Of a DNA stretch of 11,333 nucleotides, positions 1-8,100 are shown in pieces (positions within the stretch are counted from its first letter, which is position 1; each line of letters begins with the position of its first letter). The translations under genes and the position numbers were made by a program. The notes below the pieces were generated by a model. The model saw nothing but the letters and a program-made list of their open reading frames with translations, was not told where the DNA came from and did no database searches. The stretch comes from an uncultured Bacteroidales bacterium. Lineage in GTDB: Bacteria > Bacteroidota > Bacteroidia > Bacteroidales > F082. Location: positions 1 through 11,333 of the forward strand of contig CALFIT010000178.1 in NCBI GenBank assembly GCA_937877465.1, given 5' to 3'.

Positions 1-209
1 TTGGGGCAAGCGTCAAGGAAGTCCTTGCGCAGCGGGATGTTGCTCTCGACGATGACCTCGGCGTCTTCGGCGCGGCGTTTCAGCTCGTCGGGGTTTTCGT
101 TGCGGTCGGGATAGACGACGACCTCATGGCCAGCCTTTTTCAGGCCTTCGCAAGCGGTTTCAATCTGCTGTACCTTCAAGCCCAACGGCTCCAAAAAGAC
201 GATTTTCAT
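1..209 (-). CDS. D-2-hydroxyacid dehydrogenase-like protein, N-terminal part (cut by window edge)
   Basis: This is a minus-strand reading frame starting with ATG at 209-207 and open to the window edge, so about 69 N-terminal residues are visible. It begins MKIVFLEPLGLKVQQIETA and continues with GHEVVVYPDR and later EVIVESNIPL, a short beta-alpha-beta pattern. This resembles the N-terminal substrate domain of D-isomer-specific 2-hydroxyacid dehydrogenases (phosphoglycerate, lactate or glycerate dehydrogenase type). The NAD-binding and catalytic residues lie outside the window, so the substrate cannot be named. The start overlaps the ridA stop codon as ATGA (209-206), which implies co-transcription and probable translational coupling. 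RidA yields 2-keto acids and this family reduces 2-keto acids, so a metabolic link is possible but inferred. It was not in the supplied complete frames because it is truncated. Confidence 0.7.
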   Translation of the reverse strand, partial: MKIVFLEPLGLKVQQIETACEGLKKAGHEVVVYPDRNENPDELKRRAEDAEVIVESNIPLRKDFLDACP

Positions 210-580
210 TTTGCGGCAATCATTTCGATTTCGACCAAAGCCTTCTTGGGCAGCTCCTTCACGGCGAAGGCGGCACGAGCGGGATAGTCGCCCGTGAAAT
301 ACTTGCCGTACACGGCGTTCATCTCGCCAAAATAGCTCATGTCAGCAAGATAGCAGACGGACTTCACCACATTGGCGAAGGTGCAGCCTGCCTCGTTGAG
401 GATGGCTTCGAGGTTTTTCATGCTTTGCTCGGTTTGTGCCGTCACGCCCTCAGGCATTTCGCCCGTGGCTGGATTGATGGGCAGCTGGCCCGAAATGAAC
501 AGCATTCCGTTGGCTTCAATGGCCTGACTGTAAGGCCCGATGGCTCCGGGAGCCTTTGTCGTTGCGATAACTTTTTTCAT
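206..580 (-). CDS. ridA: RidA family 2-iminobutanoate/2-iminopropanoate deaminase
   Basis: A cytosolic enzyme of 124 residues, the usual length for RidA (YjgF/YER057c/UK114). Family members form trimers and hydrolyse reactive 2-enamines/imines, made by PLP-dependent serine/threonine dehydratases, to 2-keto acids and ammonia, protecting PLP enzymes from damage. Diagnostic segments visible are APGAIGPYSQAI (residues 10-21), LFISGQLPINPATG (27-40), and the signature PARAAFAVKELPKKALVEIE (100-119). R102 is the expected substrate carboxylate-binding arginine, and Glu117/Glu119 lie where the catalytic-site glutamate of the family falls. The ATG at 580-578 is the natural start because the family N-terminus matches from residue 1. 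A promoter box sits about 30 bases upstream (610-617). The stop overlaps the start of the downstream dehydrogenase-like gene. Nothing is unusual in the protein itself. Confidence 0.95.
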   Translation of the reverse strand: MKKVIATTKAPGAIGPYSQAIEANGMLFISGQLPINPATGEMPEGVTAQTEQSMKNLEAILNEAGCTFANVVKSVCYLADMSYFGEMNAVYGKYFTGDYPARAAFAVKELPKKALVEIEMIAAK

Positions 581-609
581 TGTTGATAAATTTGATGGAT
601 TTCTGAGCG

Positions 610-617
610 CAAAAATA
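610..617 (-). promoter_or_regulatory. Candidate promoter -7 box for ridA
   Basis: On the minus strand this reads TATTTTTG, an exact match to the Bacteroidetes -7 consensus TAnnTTTG. The start codon of ridA is at 580, giving a short leader of roughly 25 bases if transcription starts about 5-7 bases downstream of the box. No strong TTTG -33 box is visible at the usual distance, so support rests on the -7 element and position. Confidence 0.5.
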
Positions 618-627
618 AGAAAAATGT

Positions 628-635
628 TACTTTTG
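628..635 (+). promoter_or_regulatory. Candidate promoter -7 box for the ftsB-like operon
   Basis: TACTTTTG matches the Bacteroidetes -7 consensus TAnnTTTG, and the same octamer precedes the riboswitch near 9474-9481. It lies 45 bases before the ATG at 681, a normal leader length. The -33 region would overlap the oppositely oriented ridA box at 610-617, so the two promoters share about 50 bases. The -33 element is weak (TTTCTG near 600-605). Confidence 0.55.
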
Positions 636-680
636 CAGACCGAAATATTTCGACAACCTCAACTTATCATCGATGCCGTC

Positions 681-977
681 ATGACATTCAAGAAAATCCT
701 GCGCAAGCTCAACAATCGCTATGTTTACGCAACTTTGGCGTTCTTAGTGGTCATCCTCTTTATCGACCAGTTCAACCTGTTCGAGCAGATTCGCTTGCAT
801 AGGTCGCTGAAGGACCAAAAGCAGCAAATTGAATACTACCAGGAGGAGATCTCGCAGAACAAGCAGTACCTCGAGGCCTTGCAAAACGACACGGCCACGA
901 TGGAACAGGTGGCCCGCGAGCAATACCTGATGAAGCGCGACAACGAAGTCATCTATCTAATTGAGACACAAGAATGA
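681..977 (+). CDS. FtsB/DivIC-type septum formation initiator protein
   Basis: A small bitopic membrane protein of 98 residues from the ATG at 681. It has a short basic cytoplasmic N-terminus (residues 1-13), one hydrophobic membrane segment (about 15-33, including YATLAFLVVILFI), a coiled-coil-like stretch rich in Gln, Lys and Glu (about 36-72), and a C-terminal motif VAREQYLMKRDNEVIYLIE (77-95). This corresponds to the 'AReelgM...GE.vy' end of the FtsB/DivIC family. Proteins of this family join FtsL and FtsQ/DivIB in the divisome and regulate septal peptidoglycan synthesis. The frame stays open upstream to 540, but that part would start inside ridA and upstream of the promoter, so 681 is preferred. 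The stop overlaps the next start as ATGA (974-977), suggesting translational coupling to the DUF5686 gene. Confidence 0.85.
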   Translation: MTFKKILRKLNNRYVYATLAFLVVILFIDQFNLFEQIRLHRSLKDQKQQIEYYQEEISQNKQYLEALQNDTATMEQVAREQYLMKRDNEVIYLIETQE

Positions 978-3433
978 AGCCTTGTTTCGGCACGAGGTTG
1001 ATCGCCTCCATGTTCCTTGCCTTGCTCCTCTTTCGGGGGACATCGGTCTTCGCGCAAAGCCATAGCCTCAGCGGGAAAGTGACCGACGAGCGCAACCGCC
1101 AGCCTTTGGCCTTCGTCAACGTGGTGGTCAACGAAGGGCTGCACGGCGTCATCACCGACATCGACGGGAAATACGAAATCAGCTCCGACGAACCCATCCT
1201 GAAGGTCAAGTTCTCGTCCGTCGGCTACGAACCCAAGGAAATCGTGCTGCAAGCCGACCAACGGAAATGCAATGCCGCATTGACACCCAAGACCTTCGAG
1301 TTGGGCGAAGTGACCGTGGAGGCAGGCGAAAACCCCGCCCACCGCATCATCGACAGCCTGATGGCGCACCGCAAGTCCAACAACCCCAACTCGTTGGAGT
1401 CGTACAGCTACCGCATCTACGACAAGATGGTCATCACCGTCGACAGCAGCAGCTTCGGGCAAGCCTTGGCCGAAGACGTCAACCTTGAGAAGACCGACCT
1501 ACAGTTTTTCGACAGCGTGCTGAGAAAGAGCGACTTGATGGTGATGGAAACCGCCTCGGAAGTGTTTTTCAAGTCGCCCGACCGCAAGTTGCAGAACGTG
1601 CTCGGCACCAAGGTGGCCGGCATGAAGGAACCGACGTTCATCTATTTGGTGAGCAGCATGCAAAGCGTCAGTTTCTACGACGAGACCATCAACATCACGG
1701 GCACCGACTATGTGAACCCCATCAGCCGAGGCAGCAAGACGCACTATTTCTTCACCTTGGAGGCCGTGGAACCCATCGGACAGGGCGACTCGCTCTACAT
1801 CATCTCGTTCCACCCGATGCTCGGCAGCACCTTCAACGGACTGCGCGGCACGATAACCGTCAACAGCGACGGTTGGGCTCTGCAAAGCGTGAAAGCCGAG
1901 CCTAACGAGCAAGGCGGACTCTTCACCGTCGGCATCCAGCAGCTTTACCAAAAGGTTGGCAACCAATGGTTTCCGAAGCAAATCAACACCAACCTGACCT
2001 TTCCGGGCCTACTGATCGGCATGGACGACGACGACTTCCCCATGGCCGCCATCGGGAAGAGCTACCTGACCGACATCGAAATCAACCCCGACATCAGCAA
2101 ACGGCGGTTCTCCGACATCGAAATCAAGGTAGACCCCGACGCAGGCTTCCGCGACGAGAGCTTCTGGAATGCCCACCGCATCGACTCGCTGACGGAAAGA
2201 GTGAAAGCCACTTACATCTTCGTCGACTCGCTCACCGGCGGCTCCGACATCTTCGACCGCGTGCTCGGCCTCACCAACAACCTGATGGACAACGGTTCCA
2301 TCCCTATCGGGCCCGTCGACCTCGACCTCAACAAGGTGCTCAATCTCTCAGGTCAACGCGGCTGGTATTTCGGCTTGGGCCTCTCGACCAACAACCGCCT
2401 CTCGCGCTGGTTCGGCATCTACGGCTACGGCGGCTATTGGACCCGCCTCCGTGCTTTCGACTACGGCGGTGGCATCAGACTGAATATCAACCCGCAACGC
2501 CAGATGGAGACCCGGATCCATTTCGACCAGCGTTCAACGTCCATAGGCGAGTTTTCAGGGTTTGAGGAAAACACTTCCCTATTGTCAGAGCCGCATTACA
2601 AGTACCAGTTCTACGAGAATATCCATGGCCGGACTAACCAAGCCGGTCTCGACTTCTCGACCCGCTTCGCCCGACATTTCAAGGTCTTCGTGAGCCTCAA
2701 CTCGAGCTTCAAACGCTACAACCGGCAGTTTGTCCGCACCACCGCCGACTCGCTGTCGGTCGGCAGGTTTGCCAACGCCGAAGTCAAGCTGCGTTTCGCC
2801 TACAACGAGAAGTTCGTCAGCACGCCCCAAGGCATCCGCTCGTTGGGCACGACCTATCCCGAAGTGTGGCTCTCCTACCAGCATTCCTTCCCCGGCGTCT
2901 TGGGCAGCCAGTTCGAGTACGACCGCGTCAAGTTCCAAGTCAGCAAGAACTTCTACACGCCTTACATGGGTGTCGCCAAGGTCATGCTGCAAGCGGGCTA
3001 CGCCTCCGAAGGCTGTCCCGTGATGGAGACCTTCGATGTCATGGGTACCTACGCGCCCTTCGGCCTCTATGCGCCGGGCAGCTTCGCCACCATGCGCATG
3101 GACGAGTTCTTCTGCGACCGCTTCGCGGCACTCTACCTCAGCCACAACTTCAGCGGCATGTTGTGGAAAACCGAATCGAAATGGTTCAAGCCCGAACTCA
3201 CCATAGCCACCAACATCGGCTGGGGCACCATGCGCGGCATGGAAAACGCCACCGCACTGAATTTCAAGACGATGGACAAGGGCTATTTCGAGAGCGGCTT
3301 CGTCGTGAAAGGCCTGCTCGACCTAAGTCTGGTAAAAGTCGGCTTGGGTGCCTTCTACCGCTACGGGCCTTACAGCCTGCCAACGGTGTGGGAAAACCTT
3401 GCGCTTAAATGGAGTGCGACGTTTAGTTTGTAG
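974..3433 (+). CDS. DUF5686 outer-membrane protein with carboxypeptidase-regulatory-like domain
   Basis: This protein has 819 residues. A signal peptide is clear: basic start, hydrophobic core FLALLLF and a cleavage-like VFA|QS after residue 27. Residues about 30-105 form a carboxypeptidase D regulatory-like beta domain (GKVTDERNRQPLAFVNVVV ... GVITDIDGKYEI ... SVGYEPKEI), the plug-like module common in Bacteroidetes envelope proteins. LGEVTVEAGENPAHRIIDSL (110-129) then leads into the DUF5686 region that fills the rest. The C-terminal half is rich in alternating aromatic/polar strands, and the protein ends in LKWSATFSL, consistent with a beta-barrel outer-membrane protein. The family function is not established, so a specific role cannot be given. 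The ATG overlaps the ftsB-like stop. No ordinary gap precedes the next gene, only a 52-base tandem-repeat spacer. GC content is high, like its neighbours in the cluster. Confidence 0.88.
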   Translation: MKPCFGTRLIASMFLALLLFRGTSVFAQSHSLSGKVTDERNRQPLAFVNVVVNEGLHGVITDIDGKYEISSDEPILKVKFSSVGYEPKEIVLQADQRKCNAALTPKTFELGEVTVEAGENPAHRIIDSLMAHRKSNNPNSLESYSYRIYDKMVITVDSSSFGQALAEDVNLEKTDLQFFDSVLRKSDLMVMETASEVFFKSPDRKLQNVLGTKVAGMKEPTFIYLVSSMQSVSFYDETINITGTDYVNPISRGSKTHYFFTLEAVEPIGQGDSLYIISFHPMLGSTFNGLRGTITVNSDGWALQSVKAEPNEQGGLFTVGIQQLYQKVGNQWFPKQINTNLTFPGLLIGMDDDDFPMAAIGKSYLTDIEINPDISKRRFSDIEIKVDPDAGFRDESFWNAHRIDSLTERVKATYIFVDSLTGGSDIFDRVLGLTNNLMDNGSIPIGPVDLDLNKVLNLSGQRGWYFGLGLSTNNRLSRWFGIYGYGGYWTRLRAFDYGGGIRLNINPQRQMETRIHFDQRSTSIGEFSGFEENTSLLSEPHYKYQFYENIHGRTNQAGLDFSTRFARHFKVFVSLNSSFKRYNRQFVRTTADSLSVGRFANAEVKLRFAYNEKFVSTPQGIRSLGTTYPEVWLSYQHSFPGVLGSQFEYDRVKFQVSKNFYTPYMGVAKVMLQAGYASEGCPVMETFDVMGTYAPFGLYAPGSFATMRMDEFFCDRFAALYLSHNFSGMLWKTESKWFKPELTIATNIGWGTMRGMENATALNFKTMDKGYFESGFVVKGLLDLSLVKVGLGAFYRYGPYSLPTVWENLALKWSATFSL

Positions 3434-3485
3434 TTGAGAGTTGAGAGTTATTCAGTTGTTCAGTTATTCAGTTATTCAGTTGAAT
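3432..3485 (+). repeat. Short tandem repeats filling the gap before apbE
   Basis: The entire spacer, from within the stop codon to the base before the apbE ATG, is made of AGTT-initiated units. There are two 7-base units AGTTGAG (3432-3445), then five 8-base units: AGTTATTC, AGTTGTTC, AGTTATTC, AGTTATTC and AGTTGAAT (3446-3485). No other sequence and no Shine-Dalgarno motif are present. Such arrays can vary in copy number by strand slippage, which here would change the spacing between the two genes. Whether it actually varies cannot be seen from one sequence. Confidence 0.9.
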
Positions 3486-4490
3486 ATGAAAAAGATTGGA
3501 AGTTTCGTTTTTGGGATGATGTTCACGGTATTGCTGATGACATCGTGTACGCGGCAGCCGCAAAAGATTGTCTTGCAGGGCTTGGCGCAAGGGTCGTATT
3601 ATGCCGTCACCTATTTCGACGACGAGGGCCGCAACTTCCAGCACGAAATCGACTCCATCTTCCATGCCGTCGACATGTCGGTCAACCTTTGGGTCGACAG
3701 TTCCATCATCTGCAAAGTCAATCGGAATGAAGAGGTTACGCTCGACTCCATTTTCATCTACAACTTCCGCATCGCGCAAGAGGCCGCACGAATGTCCGAC
3801 GGCTACTTCGACCCGACCATCTCGCCCATCGTGGCCGCATGGGGCTTCAGCAACAAGACCGGCGACAGCATCACGCCCGCGCTCATCGACAGCCTGAAAC
3901 GCTTGGTCGACTACCGCCAAGTCAGCATCGAAGACGGGAAAGTGGTCAAGACAAACCCTGACATGAAGCTCGACTTCAACGCCATCGCGCAAGGCTACAC
4001 CTCCGACTTGATTGCGGCCTTTTTGGAAAGCCGAGGCATCAGGAACTATTTGGTCGACACGGGAGGCGAAATCATGGCCAAGGGATGCAAGCCCAATGGC
4101 GATTCTTGGATCGTAGGTATCGAGAAGCCCGCCGAAAACATGTATGCAGAGCAGACGGTGCAAACCCGCATCGCCTTGCGCGACAAGGGCTTGGTTACAT
4201 CGGGCAGCACCCGAAAATACGTCGAACGCGATGGCCGCCGCTATTCGCATTGCATCGACCCGAAGACGGGCTGCCCCGTCGAGCACAACGTGCTAAGCGC
4301 GACGGTGTTGGCCGAAAACTCCGTCTGGGCCGACGCCCTCGCTTCCATCTGCATGGTGATGGGCATGGACAAGTCGCTGCCGCTCATCGAAAGCATGGAC
4401 GGCGTGGAAGCCTATTACATCTTCGTGAACGAACAAAACCAATTGGAGACCTTTGCAACAGAAGGATTTGCGAGCTTAATCATCCAGTAG
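3486..4490 (+). CDS. apbE: ApbE family FAD:protein FMN transferase (lipoprotein)
   Basis: This 334-residue protein has a lipoprotein signal: MKKIGSFVFGMMFTVLLMTSC with Cys21 as the likely lipidated residue, placing it outside the cytoplasmic membrane. ApbE transfers FMN from FAD onto Thr in targets such as RnfG/RnfD, NqrC/NqrB or other extracytoplasmic flavoproteins, using Mg2+. Family motifs are in order: GYFDPTISPIVAAWG (106-120), LDFNAIAQGYTSD (162-174), the DTGGE turn (191-195), LVTSGSTRKY (236-245), HCIDPKTGCPV (255-265) and ADALA (282-286). The length is typical. The frame remains open back to 3441, but those residues would be encoded by tandem repeats, and the ATG at 3486 gives a proper signal peptide. 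No flavinylation target is encoded in the window. The RluE-type gene follows after 2 bases. Confidence 0.93.
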   Translation: MKKIGSFVFGMMFTVLLMTSCTRQPQKIVLQGLAQGSYYAVTYFDDEGRNFQHEIDSIFHAVDMSVNLWVDSSIICKVNRNEEVTLDSIFIYNFRIAQEAARMSDGYFDPTISPIVAAWGFSNKTGDSITPALIDSLKRLVDYRQVSIEDGKVVKTNPDMKLDFNAIAQGYTSDLIAAFLESRGIRNYLVDTGGEIMAKGCKPNGDSWIVGIEKPAENMYAEQTVQTRIALRDKGLVTSGSTRKYVERDGRRYSHCIDPKTGCPVEHNVLSATVLAENSVWADALASICMVMGMDKSLPLIESMDGVEAYYIFVNEQNQLETFATEGFASLIIQ

Positions 4491-4492
4491 AT

Positions 4493-5038
4493 ATGGTCAT
4501 CTTGTTCAACAAACCCTATGGCGTCTTGAGCCAGTTCACTCCCGAGGCAGGGCATCGGGCCTTGGATGAATTCGGGTTCCCGCCCGGAGTGTATGCCGCC
4601 GGACGCTTGGACCACGACAGCGAAGGTGCCTTATTGCTCACCGACGACGGCAGGCTCATCAAGAAGCTGCTCGACCCCAAGTTTGCACATCCCCGCACCT
4701 ATCTCGCCCAAGTGGATGGGCAAATCACCATGGAGGCGGTGCGACAATTGGAGAAAGGCGTGGTCATCAAAGGCTACCGCACCAGGCCATGCAAGGCCGA
4801 AATCGTAATGCCACCCGAAAGCCTTTGGGAAAGGGTGCCGCCCATCCGTTACCGCGCCAACATCCCCACGAGTTGGGTCAAGCTCACACTCATAGAGGGC
4901 AAAAACAGGCAGGTGCGTCACATGACTGCCGCCGTAGGCTTTCCTACGTTGCGGCTCATCCGAACCCAGATCGGGAACCTACCTCTCGGCGACCTCCAAT
5001 CTGGCCAATGGCATGTGGTTACGGGTAAGGTCGTTTAA
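4493..5038 (+). CDS. rluE: RluE-type 23S rRNA pseudouridine synthase
   Basis: A cytosolic enzyme of 181 residues in the RsuA/RluE branch of pseudouridine synthases, without an S4 domain. The core motif GRLDHDSEGALLLTDDG (residues 37-53) carries the catalytic Asp40. Later segments PPIRYRANIPTSWVKLTL (116-133), EGKNRQVRHMTAAVGFPTLRL (135-155) and the C-terminal GDLQSGQW (166-173) match E. coli RluE (pseudouridine 2457 of 23S rRNA) closely. The substrate position is inferred from that similarity. The start at 4493 gives the typical MVILFNKPYGVLSQF N-terminus, where the KPYGVLSQF stretch is the conserved first strand. The open frame extends upstream inside apbE but in another frame, so that extension is not coding. 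It is the last gene of the plus-strand cluster and converges on the minus-strand surface-protein gene. Confidence 0.92.
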   Translation: MVILFNKPYGVLSQFTPEAGHRALDEFGFPPGVYAAGRLDHDSEGALLLTDDGRLIKKLLDPKFAHPRTYLAQVDGQITMEAVRQLEKGVVIKGYRTRPCKAEIVMPPESLWERVPPIRYRANIPTSWVKLTLIEGKNRQVRHMTAAVGFPTLRLIRTQIGNLPLGDLQSGQWHVVTGKVV

Positions 5039-5075
5039 AAACAAAAAAAGTCGACGACCTCATGCCGCCGACTTT
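5035..5075 (-). terminator. Rho-independent terminator for the T9SS surface-protein gene
   Basis: On the minus strand AAAGTCG (5075-5069) pairs perfectly with CGACTTT (5053-5047) around a 15-base loop, and the stem runs straight into a T-rich tract (TTTTTTTGTTTTT, about 5048-5036). It lies about 100 bases past the stop codon of the surface-protein gene. On the plus strand the stem is followed by CACGAAAAAAG rather than Ts, so it should act mainly for the minus-strand gene. Confidence 0.7.
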
Positions 5076-5096
5076 CACGAAAAAAGAATATCAATT

Positions 5097-5116
5097 AATT
5101 ACTCATAATTACTCAT
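5097..5116. repeat. Two tandem copies of AATTACTCAT
   Basis: Two perfect adjacent 10-base units occur in the convergent intergenic region, followed by a pyrimidine-rich tract (5117-5132, mostly T). They resemble the other simple AT-rich tandem array before apbE in being placed exactly in an intergenic gap. No function is evident. Confidence 0.8.
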
Positions 5117-5151
5117 CATTTTTCTTTTTTCTCAAACTCGCATAAGCCACT

Positions 5152-5163
5152 CCGAGGCCTCGG
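5152..5163. repeat. Perfect 12-base palindrome CCGAGGCCTCGG
   Basis: A perfect, GC-rich palindrome 12 bases downstream of the surface-protein stop codon. It contains an StuI-type AGGCCT centre. Having no loop, it would form a poor hairpin, so it could be a protein-binding site or chance. Confidence 0.5.
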
Positions 5164-5175
5164 GGAATCTCACTT

Positions 5176-8100
5176 TTACTTCACCACGACCTTCTGCACC
5201 TTCACGTCGCTGCCATTGGTGAGGCGGAGCATGTAGAGGCCAGACGGTTGGCTAAGCCCGACTTCGGCGTTGCCGCTGATTTGCTTCGTGCAGAGCACGC
5301 GGCCCATCACATCGACGACTTGCAGCGTAGCCTTGCCTTCGTTGAGGACGACGAGCTTGTCGTTGCTGAAGAAGGCGAACACGTCATCGTCGTCGGACGC
5401 GTTTCCGTTGGCGGAAAAGACCAAACGGAATCGGCTGGCATAGTCAGACTTGCGAGCCCCGAAGCTGTAACTTGAGTTCTGCAGCAAATCCACATCCATG
5501 CCCGTCATGTTGTCGATGAGGTGGAGGTAGTTGAACGCAACGTCCTCGCTGGAGAAGGCCAGCGTGTAGGTGCCGTCTTCTTCAGCCTTGAAGTTGATCG
5601 GCAGTTCGCCAATGCCTTCGCGGTGCACCACGGCATAGTCTTTACCGTCTTGTGGGATATAGACCTTGGTGTGGTTCGGGTTGAGTTGGAACTTGGGCAG
5701 TGGGCTTTCTTCGCTGAAGCTGATGATGGCTCGGTCGATGGTTGCTGAGCTTGTCGAAGCACCACGTTTTTGAGTGACATTCAGCATGAGGGATGCGGCT
5801 TGTTTGCCAAGTTCGCTGGTGCTGAAGGTAAGCGTTTCGCCATCGCTTGCGGCATTCACGAACACGCCTTCCATGGCATCGATGGCGCCCGTTGAAGTGG
5901 TGGCCGAAAGGGCGGTGCCGTCTTGGTTCATCTTGTAGAAAGGCTTGTTGATGTAGGCCGTTTGGGCAAAAGGATTGCCGACGAGGTTCCAGCCCGACCA
6001 ATCCATGTTGTCCGCTTTGGTCAACGTAACTTCGCCATTGCCGTTATAGGGCACACCCGTAAATGTGAGCGTGACATCTTCGCTATTGGCATAGAGATAG
6101 CCCTTGCCGCTGACGAGGTTGAAATGGGAATCCTTATAGTTGCGCCATTCCAAATCTTGAGATTGGTTGAAGTAATAGAGGTCGTAGCTGTTGGTTATGA
6201 GGTTGGTCACATTTTCGACGTCAACTGTTCCGATGGGTGAGGAGATAAGATAGTAACAAGCATCTTCGCTACTGCCATATCCAGTAATATCTTTGGTGAA
6301 GGTCGATGGAATTTCTTCCACGGTGATGTCGTCAATTAAAAAATACGCATAATTGCTACCCGTTCCACACATGAAAGCAATGTATCTGCCATTTCCGGCA
6401 TAGGACGAGAAGGGAACTGTAAATTCTTGGAAGCCATTACTATAGGTGTTTGAAATCGTCACTTCTTGGATTGAGGTGAAGGTGCTGGCGTCGTTTTGGG
6501 ATTCCATGATGCCAATTTTCAGTGTCCCTTGTGAGCTTTGCACTGCTGCCCAGAACCTGATTTGCAAATGGTTCATTTCATATTCATCGCTGATTTCAGG
6601 CAAGACGGCACATTCGTTTGTGGAGCTGGAAGTTTGGTAAAAACGCATAGAGTGACCTGAATAGGTGTTGGCTCCATTTCCTCCATGTGCATAAGGTTGA
6701 GAGGTCGTGGCCGTAAATACATATGGATAATAAGTGTAGTTGCCAGAGTATCCTGATTGAAAGGCGACACGACCCCAACATTTCGGGAAAGGATTGCTTG
6801 AACTATAGGGTGACGTAGTAACCAGATTATCCTCAAAACCATAGGTATAAGGCAATTCCAAAGCTCCGCATGTGGTTGTAAACGAATCTGTTGTCCATTG
6901 GCTCAAATCGCCATCGCCGCAATCGGCCTGCACACGCACATTGTAGGTGGTGACAGGGCTAAGGTTTTCGAGGTTGCAGGTGGTGGCATCCGTCGAAATC
7001 GTGGTCCATTCGCTGTCCGACGACTTCTTGTATTGCAGATTCCATGCGGTTTGGTCGGCTTCGCCTGCCGCCCAAGTGATGGTGGCGGTGGACGAAGTGA
7101 CATTGCTCGCGGTCAAATTGGTCGGTTTGATGCAAGTGGCCAAAGTGGTAAAGTATTTGTAGCTACTCCAAGCGCTCTTGCCGTCTTCGTCGCCGCAGTT
7201 GGCACGCACATAAACATAATAGGAAGTCTCGGGGGTCAATCCAGTGAGCGTATACGGATTGGCATTGGCGGCAATGACGGTGCCATTCTCAGGATTCGAC
7301 TGCGTGGTAGTGCTGTAGCTGATTTCCCAAGCCTCTTGACCTTCTTCGCCATTGGTCCAACCAATGACAGCACTGTAGGCAGTGATGTCGTTTGACGTCA
7401 CGTTGGTAGGCTTGACACATGTAGGATTCGTCGTGAAGTTAATCACGTCGCTCCACGAGCTTTCGCAGTTGGATTTCACGCGAACGTAATATTTTGTTTC
7501 ACCACTAAGGCCGGTTAAGCCATAGCCGACATAGCTTTCGTTTACGGTGAACCCTTCGCTGGTTTCCACAAGGTTCGTGTTGAAACTGGCATCGGTGGCA
7601 TACTGAAGCGTCCAACCGTCGGCAGTGCCGTTTTCCGTCCATGAAAGCGTGGCGGTGCGGCTTGCGATATTGCTGGCTGTCAGGTTGGTGGGTCTCGGGC
7701 AAGTCATGTAGCTGATGCTGATGTTGTCGATGGCCGCTGGGGGCTGGCTGCCGCCGCTGCCGTCGTTGCGCCAAAGGAAGACCATCGTGTAGGTGCCCGA
7801 AAGGGCGGTTTCGGTTACTTTAGTTTGCCAATCACTGCTTTGATTGAGTTTACTCCCGCCATCGAGTGATATCCAGTCGCTGGGTAATCCGCTAGCAGTG
7901 ACTCCAGAAGGTAACGAACCTCCTGCAGTAAAGGTTTTGTCTCCAGGAACCAGAGCCACGCGGAGAAAGTCATAAGAACTTTCACCATTCGCTCTCCAAT
8001 CGAAAGAGAAGGTGTAAGTACCTTGTGCGAAGCCAAACAGTTTTGAAGCGTAAACCACAAGGGCTGAATGTGAGTAATTATTGCTCACACCATTATCATC

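Noticed and set aside
540..680. Upstream extension of the FtsB-like reading frame
   Set aside because: It would begin inside ridA and before the promoter box. The conserved family N-terminus begins at the ATG at 681.
953..3145. Large antisense frames opposite the DUF5686 gene (for example 953-1462, 1499-1981 and 2585-3145)
   Set aside because: They mirror the high-GC codons of the real gene and have no recognisable domains, signals or promoters.
3441..3485. N-terminal extension of ApbE
   Set aside because: These codons are the tandem repeats, and they would bury the lipoprotein signal that starts properly at 3486.
4085..4492. Long upstream extension of the RluE frame
   Set aside because: It overlaps apbE in another frame and shows no protein-like pattern (many Arg and His), whereas the RluE family begins at 4493.
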